Program-made: the position numbers and the translations under genes | In this document: positions 1 through 11,234 of the stretch, piece after piece | Position numbering within the stretch: the stretch's first letter is position 1 | How the letters are laid out: each line of letters begins with the position of its first letter | Assembly (NCBI GenBank): GCA_021234155.1 | Contig: JAJEKV010000085.1 | Location: forward strand, 1,080,800-1,144,799 | Reading direction: 5' to 3' | Length of the DNA: 64,000 nt | Origin: Isoetes taiwanensis | Lineage: Eukaryota; Streptophyta; Lycopodiopsida; Isoetales; Isoetaceae | Notes under the pieces: model-generated | What the model was told of the DNA's origin: nothing | What the model saw: the letters and a program-made list of their open reading frames with translations, nothing else | The model's database searches: none

Positions 1-133
1 CATCAAAATGAATAGGTCTGTCCTAGCCCAAACAAACATTATTATCAGATCTGCAATAATGAACACTTTACAAGTATTTCACCAACTTAACAGATCCAAT
101 AGTAGAATTCTATTATAATACTACATTAGTCTT

Positions 134-529
134 TCAAATCCTAGAATCCATATGATCCCAAACCTGGTTAGCTCGATTTGGCATGCTGGCCTGAGGATCC
201 GCCTCCCTAGTGGCTTTGGCTTTGGTATTTGCCATATCAAGTTGTTTGCTAAATCCAGCTTCATCCATATTACTATTGGTATTCATAACACTTGCTTGAG
301 TCATCTGCAGATCAGGCTGCTGCTCTACATTCTGCATATTGTCTCCATGAATTTCTCCACCTTCAGTAGTAGGTGAAAGCCCAGGAGCCATTTCTTTCTC
401 CTTGCTGCTGCTTGCAATCAGTGCAGGCTTATGAAACTGAAAAACCTTCAATCTTTTGGCCATGCCATTCTCCTCCTCCTGCAACTTCTTCCTGGTGACC
501 ATATTGAGATCACCCTTTCTTCTGCCCAT
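134..529 (-). CDS. hypothetical 131-aa ORF
   Basis: An uninterrupted ORF of 131 codons from an ATG at 529 to a stop at 134. I do not recognise it. The N-terminus is strongly basic (MGRRKGDLNMVTRKK), followed by an acidic, Gln/Met/Asn-rich, low-complexity stretch without hydrophobic segments, so a soluble disordered protein would be expected. No splice sites or neighbours help to place it. The length is somewhat above chance for this AT-rich region, but it could be a remnant of a retroelement ORF1-like protein, since the basic tail plus disordered body resembles those. The opposite strand has a shorter ORF (152-376) that I take as a shadow. Confidence 0.3.
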   Translation of the reverse strand: MGRRKGDLNMVTRKKLQEEENGMAKRLKVFQFHKPALIASSSKEKEMAPGLSPTTEGGEIHGDNMQNVEQQPDLQMTQASVMNTNSNMDEAGFSKQLDMANTKAKATREADPQASMPNRANQVWDHMDSRI

Positions 530-2915
530 GCATACACTATACTAATCAGAGCTTACGAAAGCATCTTTATGCCATAGCTGATCTTGGAATTCGGCTTCAA
601 AGAAACCTCCTTATATGCTATTTTCAGGTTAAGATCAGTCCTTACCTGGGAGGACATTACACCCGAAGGTGTTTCCGGTCGTCAAGTCCAGTCCATCCAC
701 GATGATAGTTTAGGTTTTGTTTGTTTCTATTTTGTGGGATATTTAGACCATTGAGTTTTAGCCCTAACACATATTCCATAGTTTCACAACAATGAAAGTG
801 CCCCTTATAGTTCCATGCTCTCACACATAGGTTATTATTTAAACCATGTATTCACTTACACTGATCCTATTACCATGCTTAACATAATATAAAAAAAAAA
901 AAAAAAAAAAAAACCCAGCCTGAACTAGTAAACCTAGACCAGACACCTGCCTCAGTCAATCCCTTGGCAGTATTATCATCCTACTACCAGTATGAGCATT
1001 TCTGGCATAGTATCCTTTTACCCATTTTTACTTGTTCATTCTTGTATTTTCAGCCAATATAGCATTTGGTCATCCATAAAGTAACAGCAAAATCTTATTA
1101 TTTCAACAGAAATACTTTTCTTATCATTAATATCTCGTCAATATTTAAGCATTTCAATATGTATTGATCATAGATCATTGCAATAAGCAATTATCCAATA
1201 AACCTCCTATTGATCCAATATCTGGAGACTAATGTAGCAGATAGTATTGTAATTACAAGTTTGATCTTTCCTAGTCACAGACTCTTGCTAGAAAGCAAAG
1301 CTAAAATGATAATATTCTGAAAAAACCCGTTTGTCAATGTGAACTTCTTAGTGACAAGCTTCCGCAAAAAAGTGAGCAAGATCTCCATCATTCTTCCAGG
1401 CAAATCCAACTACAAAAGCAAAGGGAACAATGGGAAGAAAATCCCGCAGTACCCCGTTAGCGTGAAAACGGTATCAGGGCAAGGGCCAAAAGGTACATTG
1501 GGATTTTCAGTTCATCACTGATTACCCATTGTGCCTTTTGCCCTTCTAGCCAAATTTAACTAAAAGAATAGAAAGAGAAATTTTATGCAACTGCTCAAAC
1601 AAATGTAAATTCTGTAACAAATAGATTGCTGCTGCTATCTATGCATTTATATCAGGGCACTGCATGCTACGGTTCTACATATCAACCCCAGCAACAATAC
1701 ATGTGTGGTTTTTTGTTTTTGTCTGCAATACTCTTATCCAGGAAGAGTATGCTATTATTCTGAAGAGCATAAATTGCTCTTGGAACCTAACAAACAACTT
1801 CTAGAAATAAGAAACTAGAAGTTCTTATTTAGTGAATCGAATACATTCCATGTATATTGTAGAAGAATGAATTCAAAAACATATTATAAAAACCTGAATA
1901 TAATCTGGAGACTATGAAGGATGTGATCATCTGTATCGTCCTCCAAGCATCTGCAGAATGAAGTGAGCATCTATAGAATACTCCAGGTGCATGCAATGTA
2001 CTCCAGACTTTCTGTTTTGGAGCCTTACTGCCAACGGCATCTGCTGAATCCTCTTGATATTTCGAAATGAAGCCCAACCGTAAATAGTACATGGAAAGTC
2101 TATCAAGCTTCTACAAGGCCCTCCGGGCATTTTAAAATGGAGCCCTGCTATAGATTCATCTGCCAAATCCATCGGATTACCTTCTTGGACTTTTAAATGG
2201 TGACGAGATCTCGTTCAAGCCTGCTTGGCTCTACATCTGAAGATATGAAAATATGGAGCATTGCTCAGCAAATGAAGGCGCTTTCCAAAATATACAGATC
2301 AGAGTATGTTCTCAGATTTGCATTCGCTCAACAAATCTGTCTTTTGCATTTGCAAAACATATCCATATACGGTCGTATACGGAACATATCCATATACGCA
2401 CATGGCTATCAGCGGGCATTAGGGCATTCGGCCACAACACTCTGGATGCCCTATTTTGTTAGAGAGACGCTTTTTCCTTATTACAGAAAATCCATTTGGA
2501 AAATCCATACCCAAATTCCAATATGCAAATATGCCAAAATCATGGTAATAGTAGGAAATCCACTTCTTACAAGCCCCATAGGCTTTTTCAAAAGAACGTT
2601 TATTTGCATGTTAACCTCCACATGTCCAACATGCATTTAAAACAAATGCATGCATACATTTTAGTATAATATTAGCAAAAGTTTAAAAGCTTTATCATTG
2701 AATTTCATGTCAAAGAGAGACACGTGGACTATGGCCCTTGAATTTACCAAGATGTGAACTTGCACTCCACGGTAATTATCTTATTGAATGCACCCAATAG
2801 TGAATATCAAAAAAAAAAAAAAAAAAAACGGTCGGCAAGTGAAAAATATGGGAAATACGTATTTAACCTAAAAATATATATTTTTGGTCTTTATACGTCC
2901 AGAAAAATAATTTTG
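530..2915. other. AT-rich interval without a recognisable gene
   Basis: About 2.4 kb with no coding signal I can support. It contains a 23-A run at 891-913 and another A run near 2810-2828, either of which could be an old retroposon tail. Between about 1930 and 2300 the sequence repeatedly shows variants of GCTCCATTTTAAAATG and GCAGATG at irregular spacing, suggesting very degenerate repeats. The ORF at 2197-2640 is not recognisable and looks like chance. Confidence 0.4.
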
Positions 2916-3110
2916 TATGTACAGAACCTATCCCTGGGCAATACCACGAATTTGCTTGGTATCCTTTTTGGAATTCACGCCTCTACTTCAGATGCTTGGG
3001 ATGAAATTATTAGAGGGTTGCAAAAGCACTTATTTTGGTGGAATACATCTAAACTATCCATGCCTCATGTCTACATAGCATCTGTATGAGTTTGTTCATC
3101 TCAGCTTCAA
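2916..3110 (+). pseudogene. L1-type LINE reverse transcriptase fragment
   Basis: The translation near 2940-3088 reads LLGILFGIHASTSDAWDEI followed by a segment ending in SKLSMPHVYIAS. This fits the part of plant L1 ORF2 just after the RT palm, where a 'YLG-P' block is followed by 'W....LS..GR..LI.SV'. Only about 60 codons are recognisable before a stop at 3087, and upstream coding is lost. It is a short dead relic of a different L1 lineage from the large element at 42.5-50.3 kb. Confidence 0.45.
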
Positions 3111-3842
3111 AAAGATAGGACTAATTTCATCTACTTCTCGTATAGAAATTCCTATGATGAAGCCATAGAAATATTACTTTATCAGTTGAGGGGCCTGAGG
3201 GTATATATGAGAGCATTAAGATGGATTCTTAGCCTGAGCAAGACACCATTTTATAGGTAGGTACTGAGAGCAGGTCAGAAGAGGGCATAGATTGTTCCAG
3301 CATAGCAATGTACTGACTTTGAAACCTAGAGCAAACACTTTGAGGGCCATTGCAGTCTTCGAAATCTTTGTGAGATACATGTTCCAATCTATGCCCATAA
3401 GTCCAAGGTGAACGAGCATGGTGTACGAGTGGTGCAAAGAGTATTGTCGCAAAATTACGTCCAGAAAGAGTGCCCTAAAGAGGTCAATTCCATTCTAGAA
3501 ACTCTGGAGGTCGGCCTCTTTTTCAGCCATCTTTCAGTAGGTTATGGAAAATTCACTTTTCAGACGTGTATATCTTGCAACAAATGCCATTCTCAAAGTG
3601 CAGCACCTATATTCAACTGAAGGATACACTTCCATCAACTGCAATACGAAAAGAAAGAATGACAATCAGTGAGCAATTTGCAGATCACCAATCAGACCAA
3701 ATATCAAGTAAAATCACTCAAGAAAAATCATAGATTCCCTAGCAAGTTGTGACATCCTTAGAAATAGAACAACCATGTGGGGGGCAATTGAGACACGATT
3801 TCTTGCCAGAGTCTAGGTGGGAGGGTTCTCAGGGAGCAAGCA
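3111..3842. other. no gene identified
   Basis: Intergenic sequence with two short opposing ORFs (3216-3452 minus, 3408-3620 plus) that match nothing I know. It directly precedes the truncated 3' LTR of the copia element. The lost part of that LTR is not found here, so a deletion or rearrangement joins this sequence to the LTR remnant at about 3842. Confidence 0.4.
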
Positions 3843-3908
3843 CTGCTAAGTGCTGAACCACTGTTGTTTCAACATATTATGCTTAGTCAGCATATTTATA
3901 ATCCAACA
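3843..3908 (-). repeat. truncated 3' LTR of the copia element
   Basis: On the minus strand it begins TGTTGGATTATAAATATGC and matches the start of the 5' LTR at 8633-8698. The remaining roughly 285 bp expected toward lower coordinates are absent. The start is fixed by the TG dinucleotide and by the purine-rich tract immediately upstream (positions 3909-3917). Confidence 0.8.
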
Positions 3909-3917
3909 CTCTCCGTT
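3909..3917 (-). promoter_or_regulatory. polypurine tract of the copia element
   Basis: The minus strand reads AACGGAGAG directly before the TGTTGG start of the 3' LTR, the expected place and composition of a plus-strand primer site. Confidence 0.6.
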
Positions 3918-5321
3918 AAATGTTGCTGACTAAGCATAAGAAAATCAGCTGAAACCAAGCTAATCCTTCTCTCCCTTCAGCTGCAATTTCTTCATAGCTC
4001 AAGCTCTCCTTCATATTGACAAACTTAGATCCAACCAATAGTTTGGTAAAGCCATCGGCAAACTGATCCTGTAAGGAGCAATGAACAAGTTGAGAAGATC
4101 CCAATGGGTGTCAATGTATTTTGCTTTTGGGTTGTACTTAGCATCCTTGGCAAGATGGATGGTACTTGTGTTGTCACAATATAACAATCGAGGATTGAGG
4201 CACCTGCAGATCTGTCCACAAATATTTAAGTAACAATTCCTGCATCTCAACACTGAGTGCTTTGAATTCTGCCTCCGTGGTGCTTGATACTATAGACTGT
4301 CTTTTGGACAATCAGGACAGCACATTAGGCCATGAATGTGAACATCCCTATTGTGGATCTCTTGTTATCATGACAATTAGCATGATCTGCATCAACAAAG
4401 ACTTTCAGTTGGAAATCAGAGGACCTCTGATAAAAGAGACCTTCCTGTGAAGTCCCCTTCATATATGCCAGCAGTCTTTTAACAGCCTTCCAGTGTAGGA
4501 TTGCTTATAAATCTGCTTAGCACTCTTACAACAAAAGAGATATCAGGTCTAGTGACTGTGAGATATATCAACGCCCCTACCAAGCTTCAATAGAGTGTGA
4601 TCACACTCCTCACCATCAAAATCAAGCTCGAGTCTTGTGCTTGGATCAAATGGACTTGCCACAACCTTACAGCTTTGCATAACATTTTCTTGATATATTT
4701 CTGCCGAGAAATATAGATGCCATCTGAGTGCCAGTAATGCATAAGATCAAGATCAGTCATTTCAAAGGACAAGGATAACTTCAATATCAATGTAGAAATC
4801 GGCACATCAACATCTCCTGTGATGATCAAATCATCAACATACAAAAATTACAATGCATGTTCGACATGTGATTTATAATAAAGATTGGGATATGCTGCAC
4901 TTCTCCTGAACCCTTGCTCAAGAAAGAAAGCATTAATTTTCGCATGCCAACATCTTGGAGCCTATTTCAAGCCATAAATGCTTTTCTTCAAATGACAAAA
5001 CAGCCGCTCCTTCCCTTGAGCAACAAATCCTGGAAGAGTTATATAGACCTCTTCCTCCAAATCACCATTCAAAAAAGCAGACTTAATGTCTATTTGAAAC
5101 ATTGACCAACCATTCATCGCAACAAGAGCTATAACTGATCTGATAGTGGACATTCTAGTTACGAGAGCAAAGACTTCATCATAATCTAAGCATTTTTTCT
5201 GTGCAAAATCCTTGGTTACAAGTCTAGCTTTGTGCTTTGAAACTGTTCCATCAACATGAAATTTGGTATTAAATATCCACCTACAGCCATTAACTTGCTT
5301 ACCAGCTAGAAGTTCAACCAA
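3916..5321 (-). pseudogene. copia reverse transcriptase and RNase H, broken
   Basis: RT begins in the frame ending at 5321 with GCRWIFNTKFHVDGTVSKHK and continues through FQIDIKSAFLNGDLEEEVY, the usual copia RT blocks. A stop after YGLK at 4962 breaks the frame. The active-site YVDD (4830-4841) is in the next ORF, followed by LIITGD. RNase H is recognisable near 4060-4200 as LLYCDNTSTIHLAKDAKYNP and YIDTHWD, but in a shifted frame. At least three frame breaks separate these pieces. The enzyme would copy retrotransposon RNA in cytoplasmic particles, but this copy cannot be active. Confidence 0.9.
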
Positions 5322-5402
5322 TTTCTATGTGCCTTGCTTCATACAGATCACTAGCTGCTTCATGAAAGGTTTGTGGATCAACATGATCCTGGACCTTTGC
5401 CA

Positions 5403-5879
5403 TTAAGCAAGGTTACATGATCTATTAGACTTCTCACGTTTCTCCATCAGGCGTGCTGACCTCCTAGGTTCAACAACAGGTACAACAAGTGCTACAACCG
5501 ATTCTGCAACAATTTGTTTTTCCTTGAGACGTACTAATCTCCTAGGTTCAACAATAGGAGGTATAGTAGGAGGTATAGCAGATGATCTAACAGGTGTTGG
5601 ATCAAGTGCTACAATACCTTCATGTGTGCTGGACTCCCTCCCCCCCATCCCCTGAAAGGAACCAACCTGCTCATGGATCAAAGGGCTAGTGGGATTGAGA
5701 TCATCCCATTCCACTACTTCAGGCAAATGTGAGTTCATTGGAGAAACCACTAGAGAGGGAGAGAAAGGTCTACCAGCAGCAGCTATCAGATCTCCAACAT
5801 CCAAGCTGATGTCATTGTAAACTGTAGGAGAATCACTTGAAGATATACTATCATACACAGCATCTTGAACAAACTGCAC
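5403..5879 (-). pseudogene. copia integrase-RT linker segment with internal repeat
   Basis: A 158-codon open stretch between integrase and RT, as expected for the variable copia linker. It is rich in Ser, Pro, Val and Glu and contains a duplicated motif, VEPRRLVRLKEK and VEPRRSARLMEK, about 30 residues apart. An RRSAR-type motif just before RT is common in plant copia polyproteins. No catalytic function is expected. The frame is open but disconnected from both flanking domains by stops. Confidence 0.75.
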
Positions 5880-5887
5880 TGATCTGC

Positions 5888-7059
5888 TTACAATAACCTA
5901 CTCGTTGGAAGCATCATGCAATTTGGAACCTTTTTTATTTTCTGGATACCCAATAAAGATGGCTTTGACAGCCTGTCATGCAAATTCCCATACTTTTTCA
6001 GCTTCTCAGCAGGTATGGAAGCATAAGCCAAGCACCCAAATAACCTCAAATAAGACACATCTAGTTTCATTCTCCAAAATGTTTCATAAGGAGTCACATT
6101 TTAGACTGCCTTAGTAGGTGATCTATTTGCCAAATATATTGTTGTCACTACTGCCTCTCCCTAAAAAGATTCTGGCAATTGCTTGCGACTCGTCATATAT
6201 CTTGCCAAATTAAGCAAAGATCTATTCCTCCTTTCAGCTACACCATTTTATAGATGAGCATAAGAAATGATTAACTGTCTTTCAATACCTCCTTCCATGA
6301 GGAACTCATCAAAGGCATTAGAAACATATTCACCTCTGTTGTCACTTCTCAACTTTTTTATTACTCTGTCTGCTTTTCGATTGCTACTTTGAAGGCCCTA
6401 AACTTTCCAAGCACCTCAGATTTGCAGTGCAAAGTACACATCCAAGTGTACCTACTGAAATCATCAATTATGATCAAGAAATACCTCATTCCACCTAGTG
6501 AAACATCATGCATATGGCGCAAATCAGAATGTAGCAGCTCAAGAGGTTGAGTTGCTCGATGAGTAGCCTGCTGTGAAAAAGGCAGTTGAGGTTACATTCC
6601 GAGATGGCATGCATCACACTCAAGCTTGACACATTTCAGAGAGGGAATACATGTAAACATCTTGTTTTTGTACAAAGCATATACAACAGTGCCTCCGACA
6701 TGACCAAAATGAGCATGCCACAGATGCTCAGCAGTCAAATCAGCACATACAAAACCATGTTCAATCTTATGGACTAAACCATCAAAGATATACAAGCCAT
6801 TATGAAGTGTCCATTGTGCCATGAACTGCACACTTTTCAAGTCAATTCCTTCACGTGGATCCCTACCCAACAGATAGGCTTTGCCATTTTCGAGCAATGT
6901 GATGGCCTTATCAAATTCAACAGCAAACATGATATTACACTGTAATCCGGGTGCAAATATGACATTTTTTATCTTACTAACTGCATCATGTCCATGCAAT
7001 GAAAAAGTTACAATCCCCTTTTCTGTAATAGGAAGAGAATACCCATCATCCATCTTCAC
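5888..7059 (-). pseudogene. copia GAG-pre-integrase and integrase, broken
   Basis: The ORF at 6592-7059 carries the GAG-pre-integrase domain, with AEHLWHAHFGHVG and a CDACHLG zinc-binding end. Downstream (about 6100-6590, stops present) the integrase core reads LELLHSDLR, IIIDDFSRYTW, VRSDNRGEYVS and NGVAERRNR, covering the D, D and E region. The frame ending at 5888 gives MTPYETFWRMKLDVSYLRLFGC, the usual end of the core. Stops in the core rule out function. This is the best evidence that the element is copia and not gypsy. Confidence 0.9.
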
Positions 7060-7074
7060 ATCAGCTCTAGATCG

Positions 7075-8300
7075 AGGCTCAAGTTCAAAAACACATATGA
7101 ATCTCTATACCATGGCTTCTGAGTCCTTAATTCAGTCCTTTTGTACGGTGTTGGCTGCTGCTGCAAGGTTCAAATATTCAACATTAAAAGTGGCACATGC
7201 AACAACACTTGTCTCTCCCTTAGGGTTGACTGCTGTACTTTTCGTGTCACTACCCATTGAGATTTTCTTCTTAGTCTACAATTTGAACTGTAATAATCTT
7301 TTTTACCATAAATCTAGCACTTGAACTCCTTGGATTTTTTACCATCAGACTTCACATTTTCTGACTTCCTGAAGTCTTTACCATCAACAAACTTCTTCTT
7401 GGTGTTAGCCCGAGAACTAGACACAAAATTAGCATGGTCCGCTCTCCCATCCCTTTGCTTCTACACCAACTCCTCTTGTTGCAGTAGAATGATTACGTTG
7501 GCTATATCAATCATCTCCTTGTACCTGATCTTCGAAGAGATAATATCATATAAAGGAGGAAGACCAATCAAGGTATCTTGAATAAGCTGTTTTTTCAGAC
7601 AACACTTCACCAACAACCATGTAATCCAAGCATCATTGCTTCATTTGAGTAAGGTATGCTGTGAGAGATTTGAAATCACCTAATTGAGCATGTCGCATTT
7701 TATTCTAGATCAGCATTTGGGTAGCCATACCCTTGCTATCAAGAGACCTCCAAATGAGACCATATCTCCTTAAACTTAGTAAAATGGTTGATTTCATGAC
7801 CAAATGTCTCTTCCTCTAACATTTTTACAAGTGCACAATCTTCAGCATCGGCTGACTTGGTGCTGATAAAGTCTTCATCAAACACCACTCCCATGTCACT
7901 AAATATCAAATTAATTCACCAGGAACATCTTCTAAGCATGGTAGTTATTATTACTGAGATTTGCATTATGCGAGAACTTGAATGAATCCATGAATTTATC
8001 CCGTTTCTAGCAGCAAGAAAAAAAGGTCGAGAAAACAAAATCGTCACTAAACAAAGCACCCACCAGAAAAGTGGAATCTTGAATTTTATCACCAAAAAAT
8101 TATTGGAAAACTTGAATCTCACACTAGAGCTCGCTGGAAAAATCTGAATCTCTCTCCCAAAACACTTCCTCCAAGCCAAAAAGCAAGAAACTTCTCCAGT
8201 GCTACAAATGAGATTTTCCACCACCAAATTTCAGCCAAAGAACTCCTAGAAACAATGGCCAATCCAATTTGGATGCTTCTCCAATAACTTGCTCTATTCT
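7075..8300 (-). pseudogene. copia gag region, heavily mutated
   Basis: Reading the minus strand gives recognisable gag pieces: LIGLPPLYDI, a Gln-rich LLQQEELV helix end, and a basic segment before a zinc knuckle. The knuckle (about 7277-7328) is damaged: the second Cys and the His of CX2CX4HX4C appear as Tyr and there is a stop inside. Further upstream the frame breaks several times and the capsid cannot be followed. In an intact element this protein would form the particle and bind RNA. Confidence 0.7.
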
Positions 8301-8336
8301 TCCCTTAAGAAAGCGTCTGATACCATGATATCAATT

Positions 8337-8346
8337 TCTGATACCA
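8337..8346 (-). promoter_or_regulatory. primer-binding site of the copia element
   Basis: The minus strand reads TGGTATCAGA directly after the LTR end TTCTATCA. This is complementary to the 3' end of initiator tRNA-Met, the normal primer of plant copia elements. A second partial copy of the motif lies about 20 bp further inside (8317-8326). Confidence 0.85.
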
Positions 8347-8698
8347 TGATAGAACTAGTGCAAAATCAGCACAAACCCCGCAAGATCGACTCAAGAGATA
8401 GAATAGAGAATAAGAACAACTCTATTGAGAAAAGCAATAGGAAATACAATCTCTACTTCTGAGCATTGTTACAGTACATAACATACAATGAATATATATA
8501 CAACCAATGAGACTAAGAATAGTAGTCTACCATTTAACCACCGCCCACTAATTACAACACTGATTTAGGGTCGATGCTCAGTGCTGATAAGTTACTGCCT
8601 TTTGTACATGTCAGCACCTTCTCAGCACTTGTGTGCTAAGTGCTGAACCAGTGTTGTTTCAGCATATTATGCTTAGTCAGCATATTTATATTCCAATA
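8347..8698 (-). repeat. 5' LTR of the copia element (352 bp)
   Basis: Bounded on the inside by the PBS and on the outside by TATTGGAA, a one-base variant of the TGTTGGAT start in the 3' LTR remnant. A TATA-like stretch (TATATATATTC on the minus strand, about 8490-8500) lies in a suitable place for a transcription start. Confidence 0.8.
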
Positions 8699-9187
8699 CT
8701 TGGATCCCAACAATGGCTCCAAGTGATTTGTGGGAACCAAGGCCTCAAAGCCGAAGTGGTTTGACCTTCCTAAGTGTGTTAGTAAGGCTTGACGATGAGG
8801 ATTGTCCAATATAGTTAGGAATGACACTCTTTGACGTTACCACCACCATGTCTGATGAGGAGGAGTTGCGTCCGGGATTTCAGGTTCAATATTGAGAGCT
8901 TATTGGGAGGCATAAAAGGGGTAACTTGAAGGAGCAGTACTCCGACTGCTGGGAGAAGAAGTGGATGGCAAATCTTGCTGACCCTCAAATGAGAGAATTG
9001 GTGGAGTGTGTGGTATGGTCATATCCTACTTGTCACATTTCAAAGGACAAGACCCACAAGATCCCCAAGAGGGAAATTGACAAAGCCATGAGCAACCTCC
9101 ATGCTATAGTATTGTATGGGAGTGGATAATATTATTTGTGTTGAACGCTTGAAATTTCTGAGAACTTTCTCAACACGTGGTTTGCAA
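8699..9187. other. unassigned sequence with a 67-codon ORF
   Basis: The plus strand has an ORF at 8926-9129 (rich in Lys, Glu and Trp: KEQYSDCWEKKWMANL) inside a longer stretch that looks formerly coding but has stops. I do not recognise the family. It may be an old mobile-element reading frame. Confidence 0.25.
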
Positions 9188-9430
9188 ATTTTAAGAATAG
9201 AATAGAATAGAATAGAATAGAATAGATTTTTTATCGTCCACGGAGACCAACTGGCCTATGGGACCCAAACAAAAAGAGAGAAGCATATTACTGTTAGGAT
9301 TAACTCTCCCTCCCCTTCCCCGGAAGGGTTTTCAAGGGAAAAACCTTAGTAGTAATATGTATGCTGGTACACTGTACAATTGTGTAGGACAATTCAATAC
9401 TGCCCCGGAGGACACAACTGAGTCCGTGCA
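9188..9430 (-). mobile_element. 5'-truncated LINE 3' end with (TTCTA)n tail
   Basis: The minus strand runs through TTTTTCCCTTGAAAACCC, a C/G-rich block, then TTGGTCTCCGTGGACGATAA and ends in a pentanucleotide microsatellite (9190-9226). The same blocks occur at 13640-13874 after the coding end of a LINE, and at 15010-15185. I therefore call this a 5'-truncated insertion that kept only the 3' UTR. The exact 5' truncation point is uncertain. Confidence 0.7.
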
Positions 9431-9948
9431 TCTATAACCTCTTGGAGGTATGACCCCAACAAGCCCACGGACGCCCCATTCAATAACTCATGCAACGGCT
9501 GGCCAGTCACTAGTAGAGTATACCCCCCAGGGTTGGTTCACTTAAGACTTTGCAAGGCCATAACTGTAGCTTGGTAAGTCCAAATTTCAAGAAAAGAGGC
9601 TCAAATGAAAGCTTAAGTTATGTTCAATCCAAAAATACCAGAATTGGAGCATTTTGGTTTTTATAGCTCAAGATCTGGCCTTCCAAAAATCATGCATTTT
9701 CTTACAGGATTGGTTCACATTCAGGCCCTGATTTTCTGTCAACATATTGACCTATGATGGTGCAGGTTTGGTTCACAACTTCACCTGAGTTGGTGCACAA
9801 ATTGCCCCTGTCGTTCATATGTTACCCTGATATAATTCAACAGTTCACTGTTTATAAATCACATATACAAACAAACAAAACTTGATTTAGGGGAATTGAA
9901 TCCCAATTGGTGTTGAATTACCACCAAGTTCCAGCAATCAAACATGTA
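9431..9948. other. no gene identified
   Basis: About 500 bp without a supported feature. The first 100 bp may still belong to the LINE 3' end to the left. Confidence 0.4.
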
Positions 9949-10219
9949 TCACAGAGATCGAGCATTAGTACACACTTCAAAGATATAATATAATGAAATA
10001 GCAACTCAAAATCCTGTTAGAGTTGATGAAGAACATAACATTCAAATTCTGCAAAAACAGTAAACAGAAGGCTACAATTAGCATCACAGAAATCGAGCAT
10101 TACAGAGCATCACTTCAAAGACATAACATAATGAAATTACAACTTGAAATCCTATTATAGAGTTGATGAAGATCAGAGCATTCAAATTCTGCAAAAACAG
10201 TAAACAGAAGGCTACAATT
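9949..10219. repeat. tandem duplication of a 134-bp unit
   Basis: Unit 1 (9949-10083) and unit 2 (10084-10219) both run from CACAGARATCGAGCATTA to AACAGAAGGCTACAATTAGC with scattered substitutions. They lie just downstream of the candidate minus-strand exons at 10235-10705. Confidence 0.85.
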
Positions 10220-10234
10220 AGCCCATGGTTTAAT

Positions 10235-10705
10235 TCATGGGTGGTCTAAACTACAATTAATTTGTGTAATACTGTTCTTGTGATTTGCTGTGCTATCAAG
10301 CAGCAAAAATTCCGGTTGCTCATCTTGAAAGCCCCCCATGAGTTCAGCAAAACAGCCATCAACATTTCCAATGGGCAATTCAACAGCAACTGATTGCCAT
10401 CTTCTGCTGGATCATTGTTGGCAACTTGGTGAATTTCCTGGACGCCCTGTAACCTGCATTTGGACGCCCTGTAACCTGCATTGCAGCATAAATTAGCATC
10501 TCAAAGATGCAGATTGCATTAAAATTCAATATAACAGAGTAAACTTATACCTTAATCTTCCCTTGCCTCTTTTCTCCCATGTAGCCTTCCTTTCCTTCTG
10601 CTTTTCCTCTTTTTCCTTCTGTTTCTGCTCCTTAATTTGTTTTTCCTTGCCTTTGGAATTCACTCTTCTTCGAGGCCATTGAGGCACAGGACAAATTTGG
10701 GGATC
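10235..10705 (-). pseudogene. candidate two-exon gene, probably broken
   Basis: The upstream exon (about 10705-10551) encodes a Lys/Glu/Gln-rich stretch (KGKEKQIKEQKQKEKEEKQK) ending at a donor AAG|GTATAAG. A 75-bp T-rich intron ends TGCAATGCAG at 10476. Joining in phase 2 keeps a frame that later reads ELPIGNVDGCFAELMGGFQD, which looks like a genuine protein, to a stop at 10235. One in-frame TGA lies between. I do not recognise the product; the basic charged helix suggests a nuclear or nucleic-acid-binding protein. The start is not visible, and a GTCCAAATGCAGGTTACAGGGC-type stretch is duplicated right at the acceptor. It may be a damaged gene or a captured fragment. Confidence 0.4.
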
Positions 10706-10719
10706 ATGAACATGTTCAG

Positions 10720-11234
10720 CAGGAGCATGGAAGAAGCTTTAGCATGCAAAGGATGCTTCCTACGATGTCTGAAGAGCATGGTGTCAAATGGAAGATTGGA
10801 AAGGGAGACGATGCAAATAGGAACCAGCAAAATCTTGAACTGTGAAGAAACCTTATATAGCTCGCAAGGAGAGGGAAATGTAGTAAAAGGGAGGGAAAAT
10901 TTGAGATCTTCCCCACTCTAAACTCAAAATGAATGATCCTGTGGTTAGATAGCATGCCACAACAGCAATCCTCCATAAAAATGTATCTGTAGCGTTTATA
11001 GATAGGAGGGAAAGTTTTTGTTGGAGGGAAAAGTGATTGCATGCCACAAATCCGCGAGCACAACAACAAATATGAAGCATAGAACATCTAAAAACGGCTA
11101 AATACCATTCCAAATATGGAAAATAACTGCACCACAGGGGCAAATCGTGGACCAACGCCATGCCAGGAATGAATCATCAATGGAATTCCAAATGCACCAC
11201 GCAAAACCTGCAAACGGACCACGTTCTGCCACTT
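10720..11234. other. no gene identified
   Basis: Several overlapping ORFs on both strands (10637-10921 plus, 10716-11161 minus) have no recognisable motif and look like chance or shadows. Confidence 0.35.

Larger units (their letters stand above)
3843..8698 (-). mobile_element. degenerate Ty1/copia LTR retrotransposon
   Basis: The domain order on the minus strand is 5' LTR (8347-8698), PBS, gag with a zinc knuckle, GAG-pre-integrase, integrase, linker, reverse transcriptase, RNase H, PPT and 3' LTR remnant. Integrase before RT is diagnostic of Ty1/copia. Every domain is interrupted by stops and frameshifts, so no complete polyprotein can be made. The two LTR copies share only the 66 bp kept at the 3' end (3843-3908), with about four mismatches in that stretch. 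No target-site duplication can be seen because the 3' LTR is truncated. This is an old inactive copy. Confidence 0.93.

Noticed and set aside
3408-3620. Possible Pumilio or PPR-like fragment (HGVRVVQRVLSQNYVQ)
   Set aside because: A single short resemblance without a second repeat or the expected residues; too weak to name.
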